From the NCBI RefSeq assembly GCF_009707515.1, contig NZ_WLYI01000027.1:30730-94729 (forward strand): a DNA stretch of 64,000 nucleotides, written 5' to 3'. This stretch comes from Pseudomonas karstica (GTDB lineage: Bacteria > Pseudomonadota > Gammaproteobacteria > Pseudomonadales > Pseudomonadaceae). Positions 1 to 8,560 of the stretch are shown here, in pieces. Position 1 is the stretch's first letter; each line of letters begins with the position of its first letter. The notes beneath the pieces were generated by a model. It did not search any database and was not told where the DNA came from. It was given only the letters and a program-made list of their open reading frames with translations. The translations under genes were made by a program, and so were the position numbers.

Positions 1-13
1 GCTAGTTGAGGCG

Positions 14-117
14 AAAAAGGGGACGGATTTGAATGGCACTTACTTAACATGTTTAGCGTGCCCATTTTTCCTGACATCTGCCCTTGCTGACCGACGTAAG
101 AAAAAGGGGACGGATTT
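14..117. repeat. Direct repeat of a 17-bp A/G-rich motif
   Basis: The 17-base motif beginning AAAAAGGGGACGG occurs at 14-30 and again at 101-117. From memory, this motif is frequent in Pseudomonas intergenic DNA near REP-associated transposase genes. No transposase is visible here, so this may be the edge or remnant of such an element lying to the left. Confidence 0.5.
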
Positions 118-233
118 ATTTTCTTATCAAAAATGGGGTGTCTGCGCGTAGTGGTGCTAGGTTTGAATACAACATTTGCTAACCCGGTAATGCTTCAGTA
201 TCGAGCCAACACTCATCTCAAGGAAAACCCGTA

Positions 234-869
234 ATGGACCTACACAACGAGTTCGAGAACAGCAAATTCTTCCACCGCGCTCGTATCGATCGACGCGCCG
301 CCGATGCCTTGGTGGGGTTGGCCGCTGGGATTACGGCGGACGGTGTTGTGAATGCCACCGAAGCGGTTTTTCTAAAGCAATGGTTGGAAAATAATCTCGC
401 GCATCTGAATGACCCAGTGATCAATCTGTTGTATTCGCGTTTGGCATGCATGCTTCAGGACGATGCTCTAGACAAGGATGAGTCCCTAGAGCTACTTAAC
501 ATGCTGCGTGGTTTTTCTGGAGTGAACATTGAGAGGCCGAAGGTCATCGGCGCTGTTGCTCCTACTGATCTTCCGTTCAACTCACCAGCCCCTGATTTGA
601 TGTGGGATGGCCGGATGTTTGTGTTTACGGGAGTCATGGCCTTTGGGCCACGTAAGGAGTGTCAGGCGTTGGTCGAAGAACGGGGTGGATTGATTGGGGG
701 CGGCGTGAGTAAGAAGGTGCATTACCTGGTGGTAGGTAGCGTGGGTAATGAGCAGTGGCGGCACAGTACTTATGGTACGAAGATCATAAAGGCCGTGGAG
801 TTGCGGGAGGCGGGCGCTTCGATTGCCATTGTGGGTGAGGATCATTGGCAAAGGATGCTGTTTGGTTGA
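234..869 (+). CDS. BRCT-domain protein with helical N-terminal domain
   Basis: The protein has 211 residues. Residues about 117-205 form a BRCT domain like the C-terminal domain of NAD-dependent DNA ligase: an FVFTG strand, a central RGG, the strand VSKKVHYLVVG, and a C-terminal tryptophan (EDHWQRML). BRCT domains bind protein or DNA ends. There is no ligase, nuclease or polymerase domain. Residues about 15-95 are predicted helical and acidic, loosely like TerB-type helical domains, but I cannot name the family. An AAGGA ribosome site precedes the ATG by about nine bases. The upstream flank is AT-richer than the rest of the window and carries the A/G-rich direct repeat, so the gene may be accessory. 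Its role is unknown; DNA repair or a phage-related function is possible. Confidence 0.8.
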   Translation: MDLHNEFENSKFFHRARIDRRAADALVGLAAGITADGVVNATEAVFLKQWLENNLAHLNDPVINLLYSRLACMLQDDALDKDESLELLNMLRGFSGVNIERPKVIGAVAPTDLPFNSPAPDLMWDGRMFVFTGVMAFGPRKECQALVEERGGLIGGGVSKKVHYLVVGSVGNEQWRHSTYGTKIIKAVELREAGASIAIVGEDHWQRMLFG

Positions 870-946
870 GGCTGCTCCGTTCGTGGTGTTTTGGGAAAGG
901 AAGCCCTTGGTTTTGAACGGCAGATTGTCGGTGGGTATGACGGTTT

Positions 947-975
947 CATCGCGCGCAGGCTCGCTCCCACGGGCT
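947..975. repeat. REP-like repeat remnant
   Basis: The string GCAGGCTCGCTCCCAC with flanking bases matches a common Pseudomonas intergenic repeat consensus. Only one arm is evident. Confidence 0.35.
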
Positions 976-1011
976 CCAGTGTGTGGACGAAAAGTGAACG
1001 TTCCAGAAACA

Positions 1012-1042
1012 ACAAAGCCCCCGCATTTCTGCGAGGGCTTTG
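1012..1042 (-). terminator. Terminator after tRNA-Thr
   Basis: ACAAAGCCC pairs with GGGCTTTGT, with an inner CGC/GCG pairing. Read on the minus strand it lies just downstream of the tRNA. It could also stop leftward and rightward transcription. Confidence 0.75.
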
Positions 1043-1049
1043 TTTTGTA

Positions 1050-1125
<76 letters not shown>

Positions 1126-1636
1126 GTGTTAGGGCGACGATTATAGCGATTGGAAAGCTTCTGTAAACCCCTGAATTCTGACTATTTTTCGTAGCCCCGG
1201 CTTTTTTCCTGCCAGCCCCCAGATTTCGATATCTCCCAAGCTCATCGCCCCTGCCACTGCATGGGCTGCAGATGCCGCGTCCAAGCGCTTTCGGGCCGAG
1301 TGCAGGTGGTTTCCACGGTGGGTTCGGAAGCTTTCAAAACTACCGCCATGGCCGCCTGTTGTTTTCGCTGATTGGCTTGTCGAGAGGGCCCGAATAGACC
1401 GGCTTATGCTCTTGGCGACGGATGCTTATGCACAATCCGTTGGTCACGCATGTCATGAAATAGCCATTTTGTGGAGCCGTTCTCATTGCGCTGCAACTGC
1501 CTGTTTTTCGTGCGTTTTATTTTATGAACAAAAAATGTACAGCGGGCCTTTTACCCTGTAGCGCTTGTTTTTACGGCCTTGCCAAAGAATCCATCAACAG
1601 AGTTATCCACAGGGCGCGGGCACGACAGCCTGCCCT
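1126..1636. other. Intergenic region without recognised gene
   Basis: About 510 bases lie between the tRNA-Thr 5' end and the methyltransferase stop codon. No open frame here has convincing codon use or a ribosome site. The stretch near 1430-1560 is AT-richer than its surroundings. The tRNA promoter must lie at its left end, but I could not pick clear -35/-10 boxes. Confidence 0.5.
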
Positions 1637-2857
1637 CTAATCGCGCTCGGCCAGCACCATCAAGTTGCGCGGGGTCAGCTGTGTTTCGCAGAAGCTGCCC
1701 AGTTGCACCTTGTAGCCTTTTTCCGCAAGAAACAGTGCTCGGTCCAACACCAGCCACATTTCCAGCGGGCGCCGGAACAGGCCTCGCAGCAGTTCCAGGT
1801 TCCGCACTTCGGCCAGGCGCTTCCAGCCTTGGGTTTCCAGTGCCTGCCAATCCTGTTCGCCTGGGGATAACCCTTTGAGCGCTGCCAGTTCCTGGCAGTA
1901 GTCAGCGAAGGGTTGGCCCAGCCAGCGATTGGGCAGCGATGGCGTCGGCAAGTATTCATCGCGCCCGCGCAGTTGCCGTTGCAGCAGATCAAACCCCAGG
2001 CGCCTGGCCATGGATGTATCCCGCTGATGGCGTACACGGGTGCCGGCGGTGACTGTTTCGCTCAGGGGCAGGCCGAGATCCTCCACCGACAAACACAAGG
2101 CAGAAGCCCCGGCCGCCGCTGACAGCGTCTGGTAGTGGTCGGTGTTGATGCGGTTATAGCAGCAGGGCGCTACCGCCAATTGCTTGCAGCCGGCTGCACT
2201 GGCCAGTTGCATCAGGCGCACATGCAGGTCGCCGCAGGCATGCAGGGCGACGGGGGAGTGGTCGCGGCTGAGCTGCAAGGCGGCATCGGCCGCCATTACA
2301 TTCTGCTGGCGGTGAGTGACCGTCAATCGGTGGTGGTCGCTCAGGGCCTGGCCCGAGGCGATGAGGGCCGGGTCGTATTCCAGGCAGGTCAGCTGTTGCC
2401 CCGGTTGCAACAGGCGGCGGCCGAGGTGGCCCTTGCCGGAGCACCAGTCCAGCCAATGGCTGGGTGTTTCGGTAAATTGCAGGGCGCTGCCGAAGGCTTC
2501 GATCTGCTGCCATTTACGGCCCGGCACGTCGACGTTCAAGCGATGGCGGGCGGCATGAAGGGGCTGGGTCGGTAACTTATCCACAGCACTGAGGCGAACG
2601 GCTTGCTCGGCCAGTTGAGGGAAAGGCGCTGGCGCCGATAGCGCGTGGGGCTGGTTATGACTGCTTTCTGCATCAGCCAGCGAGCGCTGACGTAACCACT
2701 GGGCCATGTCGGGATGGTGTGCTTCCCACGGCAATTGCAGATGCGTAAAGGGCCGTGGTCGCCACAGCCCCTGGTGTTCGGTCAGGAATGCATCCAGCGC
2801 CTGGAAGCGGGCGAGCAGGTGCTCACCCGCCAAGTGTTCAGCGCCCCTGGCAGGCAT
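1637..2857 (-). CDS. SAM-dependent methyltransferase, Methyltransf_32-like
   Basis: From the ATG at 2857 the product has about 406 residues. Motif I of a Rossmann methyltransferase is seen as WLDWCSGKGHLGRR, followed by an acidic CLEYD, the motif ALHACGD and PCCYN. These suit the METTL25/GSTCD-like group (Pfam Methyltransf_32), whose bacterial substrates are largely undefined. The N-terminal 140 residues show no domain I recognise. The chosen start overlaps the preceding permease gene by 20 bases, suggesting coupling to the amino-acid transporter operon. A longer frame reaches 2905 but would begin deeper inside the permease gene. The ribosome site is weak. The family assignment is firm at the fold level; the substrate is unknown. 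Confidence 0.8.
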   Translation of the reverse strand: MPARGAEHLAGEHLLARFQALDAFLTEHQGLWRPRPFTHLQLPWEAHHPDMAQWLRQRSLADAESSHNQPHALSAPAPFPQLAEQAVRLSAVDKLPTQPLHAARHRLNVDVPGRKWQQIEAFGSALQFTETPSHWLDWCSGKGHLGRRLLQPGQQLTCLEYDPALIASGQALSDHHRLTVTHRQQNVMAADAALQLSRDHSPVALHACGDLHVRLMQLASAAGCKQLAVAPCCYNRINTDHYQTLSAAAGASALCLSVEDLGLPLSETVTAGTRVRHQRDTSMARRLGFDLLQRQLRGRDEYLPTPSLPNRWLGQPFADYCQELAALKGLSPGEQDWQALETQGWKRLAEVRNLELLRGLFRRPLEMWLVLDRALFLAEKGYKVQLGSFCETQLTPRNLMVLAERD

Positions 2858-3569
2858 CGACCCGTAACCAGCGTTCCAGCAGCTTGAAGCCGCGCACCAG
2901 TACATAAGCCATCAGCAGGTAGAACATCCCGGCGGCGAAGAAGATCTCCACTGGCAGGTAGGTTCGGGCAATGATGGTTCTGGCCATGCCGGTCAGCTCC
3001 AGCAAGGTCACGGTGCTGGCCAGGGCGCTGGCCTTGAGCATCAGGATCACTTCGTTGCTGTAGGCCGGCAGGCCGATCCGCGTTGCACGCGGCAGGATGA
3101 TGTAGAACAGTGTCTTGGGTTTGGACATGCCCAGGGCCCGTGCCGCTTCGATTTCGCCAGGCGGAATGGCCTGGATCGCGCCCCGCAGGATTTCGGCAAT
3201 GTAAGCGGCAGTGTGCAGGGTCATGGTGGCGGTGGCGCACCAGAACGGGTCCCGCAGGTAGGGCCACAGGGCGCTTTCGCGCACGGCATCGAACTGCGCC
3301 AGGCCGTAGTAGACCAGAAACAGCTGCACCAGCAGCGGTGTACCCCGGAAGAAGAAGATGTAGCAGTAGGGCAGGGTGCGTACGTACCACAGGCGCGAGG
3401 AGCGCGCGATGCCCAGCGGAATCGCCAGCACCAGGCCGGCGATGACTGCAATGGCTACCAGTTCCAGGGTCAGGGTGGCGCCCTGGGCAAGTCTCGGCAG
3501 CCACTTGATGATCACGGCCCAGTTCAGGCCGAGGTCGAAATGCGACAGCCAGCTGTAGTCCCCATTCAT
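2838..3569 (-). CDS. Polar amino-acid ABC transporter permease (HisM type)
   Basis: This 243-residue inner-membrane permease has about five hydrophobic segments. It carries the EAA loop that contacts the ATPase (EAARALGMSKPKTLFYIILP). It belongs to the HisM/GlnP family of the polar amino-acid uptake class. Its ATG overlaps the stop codon of the preceding permease gene in an ATGA arrangement, so the two are probably translated together and form a heterodimeric channel. The order ATPase, binding protein, permease, permease matches the P. aeruginosa PA5152-PA5155 region. The expected substrate is a basic amino acid such as arginine, ornithine or histidine, but specificity cannot be read from the sequence. 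Confidence 0.92.
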   Translation of the reverse strand: MNGDYSWLSHFDLGLNWAVIIKWLPRLAQGATLTLELVAIAVIAGLVLAIPLGIARSSRLWYVRTLPYCYIFFFRGTPLLVQLFLVYYGLAQFDAVRESALWPYLRDPFWCATATMTLHTAAYIAEILRGAIQAIPPGEIEAARALGMSKPKTLFYIILPRATRIGLPAYSNEVILMLKASALASTVTLLELTGMARTIIARTYLPVEIFFAAGMFYLLMAYVLVRGFKLLERWLRVDACQGR

Positions 3570-4261
3570 TGCGTGCTCCTCGCAAAGCCGCGAGCGGCGC
3601 GTTTTTCCAGGAAGTACATGCCGGTCATGGCCAAGACGGTCAGGCCCAGGTACATGAAGGCTGCAACCATGAAGAAGGTGAAGGGTTGCTTGGTGACGGT
3701 CACGCCGATTTGCGCATGGCGCATGATTTCTTCCAGGCCGATCACCGAGACCAGGGCGGTGTCCTTCATCAGGATCATGAACAGGTTGCCCAGGCCCGGC
3801 AGGGCGATGCGCCACATTTGCGGCATGATCAACCGGGTGAAGATACGAAACTTCGACAAGCCCAGTGCAACACCCGCTTCACGATGGCCCTTGGGGATGG
3901 CCAGGATCGCGCCGCGAAATACTTCCGTGGCATAGGCGCCAAAGCACAGGCCCAGGGCGATAACCCCGGCGGCGAAGGCGCTGAGAGACAGGTCGGGGTT
4001 GCCGAACCACTCCCCGAGGGCACGCATCAGGTTGACCGTGCCGAAGTAAATCAACAGTACCCACAGCAGTTCCGGAATACCGCGAACCAGAGTCGAATAG
4101 GTGCCGCCAAGCCATTGCAGCAGCTTGTACGGGGACGTCTTGGCCAAGGCGCCGGCAAGGCCCAACACCAGCCCCAGGCACAGGGCCGCGAGGGCGAGTT
4201 TGACGGTCATCAGCGCGCCGGCAGCGAGTGCGGGGCCGAATCCGTAGAGATCGAAATTCAT
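3566..4261 (-). CDS. Polar amino-acid ABC transporter permease (HisQ type)
   Basis: The protein has 231 residues with about five membrane segments. The EAA loop reads EAGVALGLSKFRIFTRLIMP. It is the partner of the permease downstream and shares a 4-base ATGA overlap with it. It starts at an ATG about 70 bases after the binding-protein gene; that gap has no clear terminator, so the four transporter genes likely form one operon. HisQ/HisM-type pairs move basic amino acids into the cytoplasm. Confidence 0.92.
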   Translation of the reverse strand: MNFDLYGFGPALAAGALMTVKLALAALCLGLVLGLAGALAKTSPYKLLQWLGGTYSTLVRGIPELLWVLLIYFGTVNLMRALGEWFGNPDLSLSAFAAGVIALGLCFGAYATEVFRGAILAIPKGHREAGVALGLSKFRIFTRLIMPQMWRIALPGLGNLFMILMKDTALVSVIGLEEIMRHAQIGVTVTKQPFTFFMVAAFMYLGLTVLAMTGMYFLEKRAARGFARSTQ

Positions 4262-4334
4262 GGTTTAGTCGTTTCGCAAGGCAAGGCTCAAGACCGGCGC
4301 ACTCAAGTGAGTGCGCCGGACAGGCAATTCAGGA

Positions 4335-5099
4335 TCATTCGATGCTGAAAGGGAAGTACTTGTCGTTGATCTTCTTGTAGGTGCCGTCGGCCTTGATTTC
4401 AGCCAGTGCCTTGTTCAGACGCTCGCGAAGCGGGTCGCCTTTACGTACCGCGATACCGATCTTGTCGCTCTCTACCACAGGCTCGCCTTTGAATTCGTAG
4501 GCTTTGCCGGCATCGCTCTTGAGCCACTCGTATTGCACGTACTTGTCCGCCAGGATGGCGTCAACGCGGCCGGAGGTCAGGTCGAGGTAGGCGTTTTCCT
4601 GGGTGTCGTAGAGCTTGATATCCACGCCATAGTCGTCTTCCACGTTGCGGTCATCCAGCCAGGTGCCGGCCAGGGTCGCTCGCTGGGAGCCGATGACTTT
4701 GCCTTTGAGGTAAGCCTTGTCGGTCTTGAAGTCGGTCGTGGCTTTAGGTGCGATGAACTGCAGCTTGTTGGAGTAGTACGGGTCGGTGAAGTCGACGGCC
4801 TGCTTGCGTTCATCGGTGATGGAGAGCGAGGAGACGAGGAAGTCGAACTTCTTGGCGTTCAGGGCCGGAATGATGCCGTCCCAGTCTGAAACGTACACTT
4901 CGCACTTCTCGACTTTCATCTTGGTGCACAGGGCGTCGCCGATGTCCTTGTCAAAACCCACTACGTTGCCGCTGGCGTCTTTATTGTTGAAGGGTGGGTA
5001 GGCTGCCTCGATCCCCATTTTCAATGTCTCGGCCATGGCCGTGGCGCTGAACGCCATGGTGACGGCGGCAGCCAGAAGGATTTTTTTATAGTTCTGCAT
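4335..5099 (-). CDS. Periplasmic amino-acid-binding protein (HisJ/ArgT type)
   Basis: The product has 254 residues, starting at MQNYKK where an AACGGAGCA ribosome site lies upstream. Residues 1-23 are a signal peptide ending ATAMA. The mature part is a class 3 solute-binding protein: LKMGIEAAYPPFN near the start, the family signature GFDKDIGDAL, then SDWDGIIPAL, SSLSITDERK, and two cysteines in CTKMKVEKCEV as in HisJ/LAO proteins. It captures a basic amino acid in the periplasm and delivers it to the two permeases. It lies 13 bases after the ATPase gene. A frame extension to 5255 is rejected because it lacks a signal peptide at its own start. Confidence 0.93.
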   Translation of the reverse strand: MQNYKKILLAAAVTMAFSATAMAETLKMGIEAAYPPFNNKDASGNVVGFDKDIGDALCTKMKVEKCEVYVSDWDGIIPALNAKKFDFLVSSLSITDERKQAVDFTDPYYSNKLQFIAPKATTDFKTDKAYLKGKVIGSQRATLAGTWLDDRNVEDDYGVDIKLYDTQENAYLDLTSGRVDAILADKYVQYEWLKSDAGKAYEFKGEPVVESDKIGIAVRKGDPLRERLNKALAEIKADGTYKKINDKYFPFSIE

Positions 5100-5112
5100 G
5101 CATGTTGCTCCG

Positions 5113-5886
5113 TTAGCGGTTGCTGGACATGAATTGTTTGCAGCGCGCCGAAAGCGGGTTTTCAAACACCTGCTGTGGCGATCCTTGCTCTTCGACCAGG
5201 CCTTGGTGGAGGAACACCACTTCACTGGACACCTGACGGGCAAAGCCCATTTCATGGGTGACCAGCAGCATGGTGCGGCCTTCTTCGGCCAGTGCGCGGA
5301 TCACATTAAGTACTTCCTGAACCATTTCCGGGTCAAGGGCCGAGGTGGGCTCATCGAACAGAATGACTTTGGGCTGCATCGCCAGGGTACGGGCAATTGC
5401 GGCGCGTTGTTGTTGGCCGCCGGACAATTGCGCCGGGTAGGCGTGGCGCTTGTCGCTGATGCCGACCTTGGCCAGCAGGGCTTCGGCCACTTCGATGGCC
5501 TCGGCCTTGCTTTGGCCAAGCACCCGGCGCGGTGCCTCGATGATGTTGTCGAGGATGCTCATGTGCGGCCACAGGTTAAAATTTTGAAACACAAAACCGA
5601 TTTCGCTGCGCAGGCGATTGATCTGCTTACCATCAGCGGCCATCAACTCGCCGTTTTTCGCGGCTTTGAGCTTGAGTTCTTCGCCGGCTACCAGGATCTG
5701 ACCCTGGTGTGGGTTTTCCAGCAGGTTGATGCAGCGCAGGAACGTGGACTTGCCGGAACCGGAGGAACCCAGGATCGAGATCACATCGCCGTCGCGGGCG
5801 GTCAGCGAGATACCTTTAAGTACCTCCAGCTCACCGTAGCGTTTATGCAAGTTGCGGATTTCAAGCGCGGGCGTGGCCTCAGCCAT
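5113..5886 (-). CDS. Polar amino-acid ABC transporter ATPase (HisP type)
   Basis: This 257-residue cytoplasmic ATPase shows Walker A GSSGSGKST, the Q-loop VFQNFNLWPH, the ABC signature LSGGQQQR, Walker B VILFDEP, the D-loop SALD and the switch histidine VTHEMGFA. The length and motifs fit the HisP/GlnQ family, with the insert between residues 70 and 90 typical of HisP. It is the first gene of the transporter operon, which is unusual compared with enteric hisJQMP but normal for this Pseudomonas locus. Confidence 0.94.
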   Translation of the reverse strand: MAEATPALEIRNLHKRYGELEVLKGISLTARDGDVISILGSSGSGKSTFLRCINLLENPHQGQILVAGEELKLKAAKNGELMAADGKQINRLRSEIGFVFQNFNLWPHMSILDNIIEAPRRVLGQSKAEAIEVAEALLAKVGISDKRHAYPAQLSGGQQQRAAIARTLAMQPKVILFDEPTSALDPEMVQEVLNVIRALAEEGRTMLLVTHEMGFARQVSSEVVFLHQGLVEEQGSPQQVFENPLSARCKQFMSSNR

Positions 5887-6440
5887 GTGCGGTCCTCATT
5901 GTGTTCATTGCGCTCCTGCTGTTGGCTCGCCTTCCTGGCGAGGCGCCAAGCTAGCATAGCGTCTGGATGACAGCCAACAGCGGTACGGGGGGTAATCAGG
6001 TGGCATGTGGCAGGTTGTCGCATCGATACAGCAGCGTGTCGCGCCATCAACAACCGAACATCCGTTTTAACCTGAAATTCCGTGGGCTTCAGCTAAAAAA
6101 GGGCGCGATGGTGCCAGCTTTGGCCGGGTGTTGGAAGGGTTAACCGGGCAAACGGTTCACATCGGCTCTTTTATGAGGCATCCCGTACTTTGTGTGTGTG
6201 TTTTTGGTGCGCTCATTCTTTTGAAAAGTGAGTCACCGGGTAACGATCTGGCGAATTGCCATTAATCTCAATGACTTGCGAAGCGTGAGGCGAACCTCTG
6301 GAGACGGCGTTAACCGCGGGCTTGTAACATTTTGGCGTAATTCTTGCGTAAAAAATAAAGAACGCTCTGTTGGATTATTTTCACGAGAAGGTGTGTAGAC
6401 CGAGCGGACCGCATTCGTAAATCCTCGCAAAGGTGTGTCA
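5887..6440. other. Divergent promoter region
   Basis: About 550 bases separate the leftward transporter operon from the rightward GabP-like permease. The right part holds a sigma-54-like element at 6332-6348. The left part contains a short inverted repeat near 5926-5946 (CTCGCC/GGCGAG). I see no gene and no sigma-70 boxes that I would trust. Confidence 0.5.
6332..6348 (+). promoter_or_regulatory. Sigma-54-type -24/-12 promoter
   Basis: TTGGCGTAATTCTTGCG has GG and GC at the correct 12-base spacing and matches YTGGC-N7-TTGC. Only the final W position differs. It lies 93 bases before the permease start codon. This suggests control by an enhancer-binding protein of the NtrC/CbrB class. Confidence 0.55.
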
Positions 6441-7832
6441 ATGAGTAGTATGCAAAGCTCCAATGACCTCGAACAGGGGCTCAAACCGCGTCACGTCACC
6501 ATGCTGTCGATTGCCGGCGTCATCGGCGCCGGCCTGTTTGTTGGCTCCGGCCACGCGATTGCCGCGGCAGGCCCGGCGGTACTGCTGGCCTACGCGGCTG
6601 CCGGTACGCTGGTGGTGTTGGTGATGCGCATGCTGGCCGAGATGGCCGTGGCGTCACCGGATACCGGTTCGTTTTCCACCTATGCCGACCGGGCAATCGG
6701 TCACTGGGCCGGTTTCACCATCGGCTGGTTGTACTGGTGGTTCTGGGTATTGGTCATTCCCTTGGAGGCCAATGCCGCTGCGACCATCCTTCATGCCTGG
6801 TTCCCTGACGTGGCCATCTGGGCGTTTACCCTGATCATCACTTTGCTGCTGACCGCCACCAATCTGTGCAGCGTGAAGAACTACGGCGAGTTCGAGTTCT
6901 GGTTTGCCCTGATCAAAGTGGTGGCGATCATCGGTTTTGTGATTCTCGGGCTGCTGGCGATTTTCGGTTTCCTGCCGGGTAGCCAGGTCAGCGGCGTGTC
7001 GCACCTGTTCGACACCCAAGGCTTCCTGCCCAACGGCATGGGCGCGGTGTTGGCGGCGATTCTGACCACCATGTTTTCCTTCATGGGCACCGAGATTGTC
7101 ACCATTGCGGCTGCTGAATCGAAGAACCCGAGCCAGCAAATCACCAAGGCGACCAACTCGGTGATCTGGCGGATTGGCTTGTTCTACCTGCTGTCGATCT
7201 TCATCGTTGTCGCGCTGGTGCCCTGGAATGATCCGAGCCTGGCGGCTGTAGGTTCCTACCAAACCGTGCTGGACCGCATGGGCATTCCAAATGCCAAGCT
7301 GGTTGTTGACCTGGTGGTGCTGGTTGCCGTGACCAGTTGCCTGAACTCGGCGCTGTACACCGCCTCGCGCATGCTGTTCTCCCTGGGGCGTCGTGGTGAT
7401 GCGCCGGCCGTGGCCAAGCGCACCAACAAGAGCGGCACGCCTTACTGGGCCGTGTTGCTGTCCACCGGCGCGGCATTCCTGGCGGTATTTGCCAACTACA
7501 TGGCCCCGGCGGCGGTGTTTGAGTTCCTGCTGGCCAGTTCCGGTGCTATCGCGCTGCTGGTGTACCTGGTGATTGCGGTATCGCAGCTGCGGATGCGGCA
7601 GAAACGTGCGACGGCCGGGGAGAAGATTGACTTCAAGATGTGGCTATTCCCGGGCCTGACCTATGCGGTGATCGTGTTTATCGTCGGCACGCTGACCATC
7701 ATGCTGTTCCAGGAAGCACATCGGGTGGAGATTATCGCCACTGGGGTTCTGAGTTTGCTGGTGGTTGTGGCGGGGTTGATTGTGGCGAGCCGGCGCAAGG
7801 GCCAGAAGGTCGGTGCTGCAGTGCTCAATTGA
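6441..7832 (+). CDS. gabP: APC-family amino-acid permease, GabP-like
   Basis: The protein has 463 residues and about 12 membrane helices. The N terminus carries the amino-acid/polyamine/organocation signature (SIAGVIGAGLFVGSG), then GPAVLLAYAAAG and EMAVASPDTGSFSTYA. It resembles 4-aminobutyrate permease, and P. putida has a gene so annotated beside the same ABC transporter. The substrate remains an inference. The ATG at 6441 follows an AAAGG ribosome site by seven bases; the in-frame GTG at 6435 lies too close to that site. The sigma-54-like element upstream suggests induction by nitrogen or carbon limitation. Confidence 0.85.
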   Translation: MSSMQSSNDLEQGLKPRHVTMLSIAGVIGAGLFVGSGHAIAAAGPAVLLAYAAAGTLVVLVMRMLAEMAVASPDTGSFSTYADRAIGHWAGFTIGWLYWWFWVLVIPLEANAAATILHAWFPDVAIWAFTLIITLLLTATNLCSVKNYGEFEFWFALIKVVAIIGFVILGLLAIFGFLPGSQVSGVSHLFDTQGFLPNGMGAVLAAILTTMFSFMGTEIVTIAAAESKNPSQQITKATNSVIWRIGLFYLLSIFIVVALVPWNDPSLAAVGSYQTVLDRMGIPNAKLVVDLVVLVAVTSCLNSALYTASRMLFSLGRRGDAPAVAKRTNKSGTPYWAVLLSTGAAFLAVFANYMAPAAVFEFLLASSGAIALLVYLVIAVSQLRMRQKRATAGEKIDFKMWLFPGLTYAVIVFIVGTLTIMLFQEAHRVEIIATGVLSLLVVVAGLIVASRRKGQKVGAAVLN

Positions 7833-7866
7833 TGAGCTGAAGGGGTTGTAGACGCTGCCAAGGAGT

Positions 7867-7895
7867 GGGGCTGTGATGGGCTGCGTAACAGCCCC
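7867..7895 (+). terminator. Hairpin downstream of permease
   Basis: GGGGCTG pairs with CAGCCCC across a 15-base loop, 35 bases after the permease stop. There is no T-tract, so it may be part of a repeat rather than a true terminator. Confidence 0.35.
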
Positions 7896-7914
7896 AAGGG
7901 CGGTCCTGCGGACA

Positions 7915-7949
7915 CGCATCGCAGCCTCGTACCTCGGCAGCGGCTACAA
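7915..7949. repeat. REP-type palindromic repeat
   Basis: The block beginning CGCATCGCAGCCTCGTACC and ending GCGGCTACAAC is the same repeat family as the array at the right end of the window and the inverted pair at 47465-47553. Confidence 0.6.
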
Positions 7950-7979
7950 CGGGAAAGCCCGCACACATTTTGTTTGGTG

Positions 7980-8393
7980 TCAGTCTTGTGAGCTGGCCAG
8001 CGCCTGGGACGCCGCCACGTAATCGGCCTGAAATTCCGGCGATTCAATCCACGCCAATGCCGCTGCTTCATCATCGGTATCCGTGGACCACTGCCGATAC
8101 TCAATCAGCGCCGCCAGGATAAAATCCGTCGCTTCTTCTTCGCCTTCCTGCTCCAACACCAGCGCCAGCAGCGGGTGTGCCAGGAACACTGAGCACAGCG
8201 CCTGTTGGCTGGTTTCTCCAGCGTTGCGCATCTCTACAAACAGTTCGGTTAAATCCACCGACTCAAGATCGATACGGCTGTCATCGCCCTCAAAGGCATC
8301 CTTTTTTGGCGCAACTGCCCGCTGGGTGCGATTCTGCTTGGCCTTGGCTTTTGCCCGGTGGGCACGTTTTTGTTGCTTGTTCGGCGAGGCCAT
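7980..8393 (-). CDS. Small bipolar hypothetical protein
   Basis: I do not recognise a named family. The product has 137 residues. The first 30 are strongly basic and rich in Lys, Arg and Gln. The rest is acidic and predicted helical, with many Glu and Asp, ending in a Gln/Ala/Ser-rich tail. It has no signal peptide, membrane segment or cysteine pair; its single cysteine sits in QALCSVF. The codon use matches its neighbours, so it is probably a real conserved Pseudomonas protein. The basic tail could bind nucleic acid, but that is only a guess from charge. It stands alone between converging REP DNA and a hydrolase gene. Confidence 0.7.
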   Translation of the reverse strand: MASPNKQQKRAHRAKAKAKQNRTQRAVAPKKDAFEGDDSRIDLESVDLTELFVEMRNAGETSQQALCSVFLAHPLLALVLEQEGEEEATDFILAALIEYRQWSTDTDDEAAALAWIESPEFQADYVAASQALASSQD

Positions 8394-8560
8394 GGGGCTT
8401 TCGTCCTTGGTTCAGGATCTGGATGGGCTATTGAAGCGCAGCTCTTGGAAAATCCCAAGGGTTTGTGTGATAGATCAGCTTCCATCGTGCGCAGCGTCAC
8501 TGCGTGAAGTTCCTCTTGCGCGCGCGACAGTAGGAAATGCAGAGCCTTTCGGTGGCTCTT

